DNA from: Chrysochromulina tobinii
Taxonomy: Eukaryota > Haptophyta > Prymnesiales > Chrysochromulinaceae
Assembly: GCA_001275005.1 (NCBI GenBank)
Contig: JWZX01002077.1
Location: 1 to 11,378 of the forward strand
DNA length: 11,378 bases
Direction: 5' to 3'
Made by a program: the position numbers and the translations under genes. Shown here piece by piece: positions 5,497-11,378 of this stretch. Below the pieces are notes generated by a model, which was given only the letters and a program-made list of their open reading frames with translations, was not told the origin of the DNA and did not search any database. Each line of letters begins with the position of its first letter. The first letter of the stretch is position 1.

Positions 5497-7841
5497 ATGG
5501 CCGAGGAGTACGAGGACGATGACTTCATCGAGGACATCGTCGAGGATGAGGAGCTCTCACCAGCCAAGCCGGCCGCTGCCAAGGGAAGCAAGCCATTCGG
5601 CGGTGCGGCGGTCGCGACAGGCCTAACCGCCGGCTCCAAGGTCGACGATATGCTCTCCGACTTTGACGCGCTGTTGGCCAATGTCAAGAAGCAAAACGCT
5701 GTGCGTAGCTTTTCGACCAACTTGATGCAGCAGGCCAGCGTCCCTACCGCAGTGCCAGCGCCAGCGCCGCATGTGGCGATCCCACCTCCTGCCGAGCCGT
5801 CGAGCACCCTTGGCAGCGCGGCCGCGCCGGCCAAGGCAGGCCGTCGTGCAGGTGGCGGCCTCTCCGACCCGTTCGGCAAGCCGTCTGCCGTGAGCGACCC
5901 GTTCTCCTCCAGGCCGACGGCCGTGGGCGACCCGTTCGCCAAGCTCGCGAGCGTGAGTGACCCGTTCGCTCCTCCGCCCGTTGCTGCGCTGCCGCCGTCC
6001 CTCGCCAAGCCGGCTTCTGACTCATTCGCCAAGCCGTCGCCGCCGCCGCCGCCGCCGCCGCCGACCAAGCCGGAGTCACGGGCATCGGCGGCACCGCTCG
6101 CGCCACCGTTCTCGAAGCCACCGCTGGCGGGCGGCAGCAGCGCCGCCGCCGGCGCCGCCCGCCCGAAGGTCAGCGGTGGTCCGGCCACTCGTTTACCGGT
6201 GGCCCCGACGGCAGTCGTGGCTGCGGGTGTGGGCGCCGGCGGCTCGACGGACGCAGGCGGCGCCGGCGGCGCCGGCGGCGGTGAGGACGCGAGTGCGCTC
6301 GCGAGCGACAATAAACGACTGCAGGAGGAGGTGCAGCGCGCGCGTGCGGAATTGGCACGCATTCTCAAGGCAAACGGCGGCGTCGCCGACGGCGCGGCGC
6401 GCCCGCCGCCGACAGGGGCATCGAGCAGCAGCCGCGGCGGCAAGCCGGGCGGTAACCGGCCGCGCACGATGCCGCAGGATGGCGAGCGTGAGGCCCGCCT
6501 GGTGAGCCGCGTGAATACGAGCCTGTGAATACGAGGCTGTGAACAAGAGGCTCCAAGCCGCTGCCCTGATGGCCATCTGATTGCCATCTGATGACCTCCG
6601 ATGACGCCCCTCATCAGGTGAACAATGCGAAGAAGATGCTCGCGTACTACGCCAAGGAGCGCGAGATGCTGCGCAAGAAGCTGCAGCGCGCGCGTACCGC
6701 CGACGAGCAGCTGGGCAAGCTCGAGGCGGCGGTTGCAAGTACCGAGGCCTCCCTCGCCGAGGCGCAGCGCAAGGGGCGCGAGCTGCTACGTACCCAAAAG
6801 GACCAGCAGCGCCTGCTCGCCGCGGGAGGCTCGCGCGATGAGTCCGCGCGCAAGCTCTCCGAGCTGCGCGAGGACAACCGAATCGCCAAGGAGCGGCTTC
6901 GCGTACGCACCGAAGCCAACGAGGCCGAGGCCCATCAGATCGTGCTCGCAGAGAAGCGTTGCGCCGACCTCCAAGCCGGCATGGGAGAGCTCGAGAGGCT
7001 GTATGAGTCTCATCTGCGCACCGCGCAGGAGGCGGCGCAGAGGGCGGAGGCGGAGGTGGCGGAAAAAGAGCAGCGCGCCCTGCTGCTCGAGGCGCAGGCA
7101 GAGGCGGAGGCGCAGCAGGTCGAGGCGCATCGTCTCGAGCACCAGCAGCAACGAGCCAAGGCGCGGTCGATGGCCCGTCAACTCAAGGCCGAGGTGATCC
7201 GGCTCGAGGAGCTGCTCAAGGATGTGCTCATGGAGCGCAAGCGCGGCGAGCTCAAGGCGAAGCAGGCGTCGGAGCGGGCGCGCGCTAAGGGCGATAAGAA
7301 GGCGCGCGAGACACCGCGAGAGGCGCGAGGTGCGATCTCGGAGGTTTCGTCACCCGCTGGCGAGGTGCCACTTGGCGCCGAGGTGGGCTCCTCGCGCGTC
7401 GCCGATGATCTCCGGCAGTTGGAAGCTCGGATGCGGGAGCATGGCTCGCACGCCGCCGCCGCCGCCGCCGCCGCCGCCGCGGTCGCCGCAGAGGCGGCCG
7501 CCGCACAAATGCCGCCCTCCATCAACCCCTTCAAGGTCTTGCCACAGATTGCTCCTCCGTCCGCGGAGCCGACCGAGCCAGAGGCGCCGAGGCCCGCCGC
7601 AATGGGACGGCGTGTCTCCGCCGAGCCGGAGGCACCGAAGCCAACCGCGCCCGCCCCGGCGCCCGTCACGCTCGCCGCGCCGACAGCCACGCTCATCACA
7701 GCATCTCTGTCGCCGACCGCACCGGTGGCGGGCCGGCGCGCCGCCGCGCCAGCACCTCCCGTGGCCCCGGCCAGCCCCGGCGGCGATGACGGCGACTACG
7801 ATGATGATTTCGAGGAGGTCATTGATGAGGACGACAATTGA
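5497..7841 (+). CDS. Coiled-coil protein with DPF/NPF motifs and acidic termini (two exons)
   Basis: Coding is join(5497..6501, 6618..7841), 742 residues. The ATG at 5497 has G at -3 and +4. Exon 1 starts with an acidic segment (EYEDDDFIEDIVEDEE), then four DPF motifs (124-126, 134-136, 145-147, 155-157) plus one DSF (175-177), a Pro8 run (182-189), Gly/Ala-rich linkers and a short helix (about 269-293). Exon 2 is a long coiled coil (about 336-571), then a poly-Ala run, an NPF motif (638-640), a Pro/Ala-rich tail and a second acidic end (DYDDDFEEVIDEDD). The first part of the coil resembles the lebercilin-type coiled coil of ciliary proteins (for instance ENRIAKERLR-like spacing), but only loosely. 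DPF motifs bind the AP-2 appendage and NPF binds EH domains in endocytic adaptors, so a membrane-traffic scaffold is the other reading. No enzymatic domain is visible. The gene is firm; the function is not known. Confidence 0.75.
5863..5970 (+). repeat. DPF repeat segment in gene 3
   Basis: A 10-11 residue unit of the form (V)SDPFxxxxxxV is repeated four times (D codons at 5866, 5896, 5929, 5959). A weaker DSF follows. Only the DPF core and the preceding Ser/Gly are conserved; the linkers vary. This looks like selection on the short motif rather than recent duplication. Confidence 0.8.
6502..6617 (+). other. Spliceosomal intron, 116 nt, phase 0
   Basis: The exon 1 frame reaches a stop at 6526-6528. 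The downstream coiled-coil frame is closed by an upstream stop at 6567-6569, and the only AG between that stop and the coil is at 6616-6617. The donor is CTG|GTGAGC at 6502 and the acceptor is CATCAG|GTG; both lie exactly between codons, so joining keeps the frame. Branch-point-like CTGATGAC lies at 6588-6595, about 25 nt before the acceptor. A second phase-0 donor (GTGAAT at 6511) would add three residues. The intron body carries three 14-bp tandem repeats. Confidence 0.82.
6511..6552 (+). repeat. Three 14-bp tandem repeats inside the intron
   Basis: Units are GTGAATACGAGCCT (6511-6524), GTGAATACGAGGCT (6525-6538) and GTGAACAAGAGGCT (6539-6552). Each begins with a donor-like GTGAA. A second short repeat follows, GCCATCTGAT at 6572-6581 and 6583-6592, which duplicates the branch-point-like sequence. 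Confidence 0.85.
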
Positions 7842-8422
7842 GCTTCCGCTTCGCGCTTGCGCGCGTAAGTAGTAAGTAAGTAAATAAGTAACGACCGCCG
7901 CGGAGCGGCAACGGCACACGTGGCGAGGGCATGGACCTGTTCGCTTGCGCGCGCCTGTTCCCGGTTCCCGCCCGGCGCCCGCCACTCGCTCGTAGTTGCG
8001 TCGCTTGGTTTGCTCGGCTGTGGCCTGTGGGCGGCCTGACGGTTGGCGCCCCGGGCCCCCGCGGCGCCCGGGTCGTGTCTGCCAGTCTGGCCGGTTCGGA
8101 TCGGCGTACCCGTACGTACGAGTTACTAAAGTCTAAACTGGTTACACTTAACTCTCGGAGTACGGAGACGCTCATGCACAGTCTGTTGGAACTCAAACAC
8201 AACGCTTGCTCAACGCCTCACCGGGCAGCGCACGATACACAAGCCGACTGGGCCACTGCACTGCCCTGCCACGGCACTGCCACTGCACTGACGGTCCGTC
8301 ACCCGACTAAGAAACGGTTCATGGTCTTATGATCTATCGACACCGGAGCGGCCAACCAACTCTACTGCGCTTCAGGCTGCGGCACCAGGCCAGCAGTGCG
8401 TGCGTGCGCGAGGCTGCGCGCC
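7842..8422. other. Convergent spacer with simple repeats and a GC hairpin
   Basis: I see no supported gene between the stop of gene 3 and the stop of gene 4. Features are a (GTAA)n tract at 7865-7891; a perfect 7-bp GC-only hairpin, CCCGGGC at 8050-8056 and GCCCGGG at 8066-8072; and a cluster of CACTGC-type repeats at about 8251-8290. A 133-codon + strand frame (7931-8332) overlaps these but resembles nothing and reads through the simple repeats. The stretch should contain the 3' UTRs of both genes. Confidence 0.5.
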
Positions 8423-8959
8423 TCACCGAATGCAGGTGATCGCCAAGAGGAAGGTTACCATCGCAGGCAGGACGAGGTAATACGTTATGCGTAGGCCCGT
8501 TTTGAAGCCGGGCAGCGTGCTGAACATGATGTGATCATCGACGGGAGTCGAGAGCAGCCGGTACGAGGTGAGCCAGAAGCCGGGCTCCGCGAGCATCTCT
8601 CCTCGCGTGGTCATGATGTGTATCGGCGGCGGCACTGGCGGCAGCAGCGCAAAGAGGCCCTCTGGTTCAGGCGCAGCCTTTTCCATCCAATAGTGGCCGA
8701 TGCGTGGTTCACATCCCAGCCCCCGCTTGATGCAGCCACCGACTGGCTCGCAGCCGTTTTTCGTGTTCCGGCACGCGACGTGCTCGACGCCCTCGACTGG
8801 CCGCTCGCGCTTGGTCATGGCCTTCGGATCGAAGAGCTTTGGCGAGCCGACCAGAGCATTGAAACCATCGAGTGGCGCGTGGCCCGTGGCCAGCTGGTAG
8901 GCCATGGCGGCGAGCAACAGTGCGCTGCAGACGTATATAGTCGTCTTGAAGGCGCCCAT
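8423..8959 (-). CDS. Hypothetical small membrane protein with two TM segments
   Basis: The frame has 178 codons. The start is the first ATG, at 8959, which has A at -3 and G at +4; the frame extends upstream only from a TTG. I do not recognise the family. A hydrophobic N-terminal segment (about residues 5-25) and another at the extreme C-terminus (about 155-177) flank a 130-residue middle. That middle has four cysteines in a CX6CX5CX6C pattern (63, 70, 76, 83), two GCEP motifs, and a proline stretch near 107-112. The paired cysteines suggest disulfides in a lumenal or extracellular loop. The start MGAFKTT also fits an N-myristoylation consensus, which conflicts with a cleaved signal peptide. 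The stop lies in CGGTGAGG, a donor-like sequence, so a further exon cannot be excluded. The gene lies about 200 bp downstream of gene 5 on the same strand. Confidence 0.55.
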   Translation of the reverse strand: MGAFKTTIYVCSALLLAAMAYQLATGHAPLDGFNALVGSPKLFDPKAMTKRERPVEGVEHVACRNTKNGCEPVGGCIKRGLGCEPRIGHYWMEKAAPEPEGLFALLPPVPPPIHIMTTRGEMLAEPGFWLTSYRLLSTPVDDHIMFSTLPGFKTGLRITYYLVLPAMVTFLLAITCIR

Positions 8960-9157
8960 GATCGCGAATGACGAGCCTCTCAGCCAGCGCCGCAATTCAC
9001 GGCGCAGCGGCGGCGCGGAAACAAATCATATTCACAGCTACGGATGTCATGTCAGTAACAATCTACTTTGGGACGTACGACGACTTCTTTGTTGCTTATC
9101 TCTCTGACACTTCTATCTGATGCATCTCTCTCAAAGAGACAATCGCGGGCGGGGGGT
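8960..9157 (-). promoter_or_regulatory. Short spacer: 3' end of gene 5 and presumed promoter of gene 4
   Basis: Genes 5 and 4 are tandem on the minus strand with 198 bp between them. The stretch includes a pyrimidine-rich block on the + strand (about 9090-9133). I see no TATA box or conserved motif, so the promoter is placed by gene order only. Confidence 0.35.
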
Positions 9158-11230
9158 CTAAAACCCGGGCCAGACGGGAGCTTGAACTACGACGACTGCT
9201 GCGCATGCTGTTCCGCTGCTCGCAGTCGCGCACGCGTGCCCCGAGTAATTCGTTATGATGGGTTCCAGGATCACGGTGGACGCGGAGGATGACGGCCACT
9301 CGCGTGGTGACGTGGCCCTTTGCCTTTCGGTCTGGGCACCGTGACGGGCGCGTGAGGCTGTTCGGGTGTGTGAGTCCCAGCGGTCGTGACGGTGATGGGT
9401 GAGCGGCGGCAGCGGCAGCAGCTCGTCTGCGAGCCATCCACCTCGCCAACTTCGCCTGCCCCCGTTCGAGACACCGGCGAGCCGCCGCTGCGGCGACATC
9501 ATGCCGCCCAACACGGCGCCTTCGGCGAGCCGCTGCCGAGATCTCTGACGCGGTGACATCCCGCCGCCACTGGCGAGGCTGCCATCGGCTTGGACGCGAA
9601 GCGGGGCAGTCAGACCAATCCAGCCGCCCAGCCGCCCCGCGCCAACGCCGTGGGTTTGAATGGTTGCTCGGGGGCTCGGCCGCGCGCGAACATTCCACGC
9701 GTTATCGTTTGATATCACCGACGACGAAAGCTCACTTGCCCGCAAGGGCACTTTGGCCATTTGTACGACTGCGGGAAGCGCACCGTCCCCGCCGTCACCG
9801 CCGCCATTCCCGACAGGCGTGGAGGGTGGCGCGCGTACTCGCCTTCGTCGGTCCAACTCGTTCGACTGCTCGGCCTGCAGGTGTGAATGTGAATGGTCCT
9901 CCAAAGTCTTTTCGCGATCGCCCACGGCCAGGTCGAGCCCGAACGTGGTGTATCGGCACCCTGCAGGCGCGCGACCGCCGCTGACATGACGCGGGTTCGT
10001 GCCCGACTCGGGGCTTTGCGGGCTGGTGCGGACGTCGGTGTTCTCTTGACTCTTGTCCATCCGTTCACGATCGCGCCAGTCCATCGCTTCGTGCTGGCTC
10101 TCGAGGGCTTGCCTTTTCATCGTAAGGGCGCGCCCTTCGAGCCGGGGCATCCATCCAGGACCCGCCTTTTGCCCGCGCTTGCCACCCGCATCGTCATGAT
10201 CGCCCAAATCCATGTACCCGGTCTGCGCGTTCAGGGCGCGCCCACCGCCCGACGGCCGCCACACCGGTTCAGCATTGCTTCGCCGCTTCGTTCCCTCGCG
10301 GTCGCCCCAATCCATGAGCTCGCTTTGCGCGTTCAGGGCGCGCCCACCGCGTGACGGCAGCCACATCGGTTCAGCATTGCCTCGCTGCTTCGACTCCTCG
10401 CGCTCGCCCCAATCCATGAGCTCGCTTTGCGCGTTCAGCGCGCGCGCACCGCCCGACGGCAGCCATATTTTCCCAGAGCGCTGCTGATTCTTGCGAGCGG
10501 CCTCGCCACGCGCTTGCGCTTGGAGACGCGTCGCCGCCTCCTTCTGCTCATAGTACTTTTGCTTCTGCTGCTTCCCGCGTGCACTTTTTTGGATCGTCAC
10601 CGCGGCCCGGCGCTGCTTATGCTCACTGCTTCGTCGCATTCGCTCCACCGGGCTCGTTGCCTTTGCCCACTTCCTCTTGTGCACCTTGTCGAAGCAGGCC
10701 TCGTGCAGCCAACGCAAGAACTCGACATACTCTGCGGCCTCGGTCGTTTCCGTCCACATGTCGACGAGCTCGAAGAGACTGTCGTAGAACCGGGAGCGCG
10801 TGAGGAACCCTTGACCGCCTGACTCCGACTCCCACGCCTCTTCAATGATGCGCACCAACTCCGCTTCGTCCAAATCCTCCGACTCGCGTTCAAGCACGGC
10901 TGAGGACGCGAGAACGTACATCTTGAGGTACATGTCCCTACACATCACCGTTGCGTCTGGCGACCCAAAGTGCGCTAAAGCCGAGTCCCACCACATGTTT
11001 AATTCGCGATGCACCTCCTTGTTCGTCCGATTCTTGTAGCGGGCCTCGACCGCTTCGGCCGAGTACATGGCCGTGTTGCCTTGCTCCCACTTGTGAAGTT
11101 GTTGAAGTTGCTCCTGGCTTTGGACCTCCAGCGTGAGCGCACAGCAGGAGATTTCGGACAGGCGATGTATGTGGACGCGCTTCAAGATCGACCCTGCCGC
11201 CTGTACTGCCCCGAGCGCGTGTGATGCCAT
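9158..11230 (-). CDS. IQ-motif protein with N-terminal EF-hand-like region and tandem W-repeats
   Basis: The frame has 690 codons. The start is the first ATG, at 11230 (A at -3, G at +4); the four extra upstream codons begin at a TTG. Residues 1-200 form a helical, Trp-rich domain containing a degenerate EF-hand-like loop (about 136-147, GFLTRSRF in place of GxLxxxEF) followed by SLFELVDMW. Two IQ motifs follow (209-227 with IQKSARG, 232-250 with LQAQARG), which in other proteins bind calmodulin or related light chains. Next come about four copies of a 34-36 residue unit (Trp at 256, 290, 324, 360) with core RALNAQSELMDWG. The C-terminal third is basic, low in complexity and rich in SP motifs, including two MSP(R)Q-type segments. 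A calcium-responsive cytoskeletal or flagellar scaffold is plausible, but I do not know this exact architecture. The C-terminal third could contain an unspliced intron: 9589-9735 has GTGAGC...CCAAG ends and a length of 147, which keeps the frame. Confidence 0.7.
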   Translation of the reverse strand: MASHALGAVQAAGSILKRVHIHRLSEISCCALTLEVQSQEQLQQLHKWEQGNTAMYSAEAVEARYKNRTNKEVHRELNMWWDSALAHFGSPDATVMCRDMYLKMYVLASSAVLERESEDLDEAELVRIIEEAWESESGGQGFLTRSRFYDSLFELVDMWTETTEAAEYVEFLRWLHEACFDKVHKRKWAKATSPVERMRRSSEHKQRRAAVTIQKSARGKQQKQKYYEQKEAATRLQAQARGEAARKNQQRSGKIWLPSGGARALNAQSELMDWGEREESKQRGNAEPMWLPSRGGRALNAQSELMDWGDREGTKRRSNAEPVWRPSGGGRALNAQTGYMDLGDHDDAGGKRGQKAGPGWMPRLEGRALTMKRQALESQHEAMDWRDRERMDKSQENTDVRTSPQSPESGTNPRHVSGGRAPAGCRYTTFGLDLAVGDREKTLEDHSHSHLQAEQSNELDRRRRVRAPPSTPVGNGGGDGGDGALPAVVQMAKVPLRASELSSSVISNDNAWNVRARPSPRATIQTHGVGAGRLGGWIGLTAPLRVQADGSLASGGGMSPRQRSRQRLAEGAVLGGMMSPQRRLAGVSNGGRRSWRGGWLADELLPLPPLTHHRHDRWDSHTRTASRARHGAQTERQRATSPREWPSSSASTVILEPIITNYSGHACATASSGTACAAVVVVQAPVWPGF
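10060..10485 (-). repeat. 102-bp tandem coding repeat array in gene 5
   Basis: The 102-bp period is exact between the first three units; for example the shared CTCGCTTTGCGCGTTCAG occurs at 10319-10336 and 10421-10438, and its core GCGCGTTCAG again at 10225-10234. The first two units in protein order (nearest 10485) are nearly identical at DNA level, including third codon positions. The third is diverged and the fourth is longer and strongly diverged. The gradient implies recent duplication at the N-terminal side of the array. Confidence 0.88.
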
Positions 11231-11270
11231 GCTCGCACGCAAAAAATGGTTGTGCGCTCCGGGTGGAACG

Positions 11271-11290
11271 AAGTACTGTATACTGTACTT
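11271..11290. repeat. 20-bp near-perfect palindrome beside the second MITE
   Basis: AAGTACTGTA at 11271-11280 faces TACTGTACTT at 11281-11290. AAGTAC pairs with GTACTT and the centre is GTATAC, leaving one symmetrical T/T mismatch. It lies one base before the TTAA of the element and in the presumed promoter of gene 5, 41 bp upstream of its ATG. Confidence 0.8.
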
Positions 11291-11291
11291 A

Positions 11292-11378
11292 TTAAGGTAG
11301 TCCGCTCATGGTGTACATGGGGCAAAAACTGATCTCCAAAAGTACTGAAGGGATTTGAACGAAACTCAAGCCAGAGGT
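11292..11378. mobile_element. Second MITE copy, left end only (cut by window edge)
   Basis: Starting at TTAA (11292-11295), the 87 bases match positions 233-319 of the first element in the same orientation with a single mismatch (C283 against G at 11342). The sequence before TTAA is unrelated in the two copies. The right end lies beyond the window. Confidence 0.85.

Noticed and set aside
5454-6614. 386-codon - strand ORF
   Set aside because: It is antisense to exon 1 of gene 3 and composed of Ala/Gly/Ser runs from the complementary repeats. The intron junction and coiled coil support the + strand.
7931-8332. 133-codon + strand ORF
   Set aside because: It runs through simple repeats and a GC hairpin, has no recognisable motif, and lies in a convergent spacer expected to hold 3' UTRs.
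10060-10485. Repeat array as CRISPR
   Set aside because: The period is 102 bp with no unique spacers, the repeats stay in one coding frame, and the window is eukaryotic.
237-11291. Whole 11-kb interval as a composite transposon between two MITEs
   Set aside because: The first copy is complete with its own TTAA on both sides, so two independent insertions explain the arrangement; there is no transposase between them.

Overview
This looks like nuclear DNA from a GC-rich, gene-dense unicellular eukaryote, most likely a flagellated microalga or similar protist. The proteins are eukaryotic in kind: a SET/MYND methyltransferase, a DHHC-family palmitoyltransferase, a long coiled-coil protein and an IQ-motif protein. 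There are GC-rich codon runs encoding poly-Asp, poly-Ala and poly-Pro, and one short GT-AG intron whose removal joins two reading frames exactly. There are no bacterial operons or Shine-Dalgarno patterns. A haptophyte or another alga with secondary plastids would fit, but nothing here fixes the lineage.

Layout. Positions 1-232 hold short tandem repeats. Positions 233-619 are a complete TTAA-flanked MITE-like element with a perfect 12-bp inverted terminus. Gene 1 (+, 663-2060) is a SMYD-type SET/MYND protein starting 43 bp after that element. About 1.5 kb (2061-3557) between convergent genes has no convincing gene but several hairpins and repeats. Gene 2 (-, 3558-5243) is a four-TM palmitoyltransferase with a DHYC active-site motif and an eroded zinc finger. 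A 253-bp divergent spacer leads to gene 3 (+, 5497-7841, one intron at 6502-6617), a coiled-coil protein with DPF and NPF motifs and matching acidic ends. A 581-bp convergent spacer follows. Gene 4 (-, 8423-8959) is a small orphan two-TM protein. Gene 5 (-, 9158-11230) is an IQ-motif protein with 102-bp tandem coding repeats. The window ends inside a second, 99%-identical copy of the MITE (11292-11378), 61 bp upstream of gene 5's ATG.

How the genes relate. Nothing suggests a co-regulated pathway. Genes 3 and 5 could be cytoskeletal, ciliary or membrane-traffic scaffolds, and gene 2 a membrane-bound lipidating enzyme, but this is inferred from family resemblance only. The most distinctive features are the young TTAA element placed just before two start codons, the palmitoyltransferase that keeps its catalytic motifs while losing most zinc ligands, the DPF/NPF coiled-coil protein, and the homogenised repeat array in gene 5.
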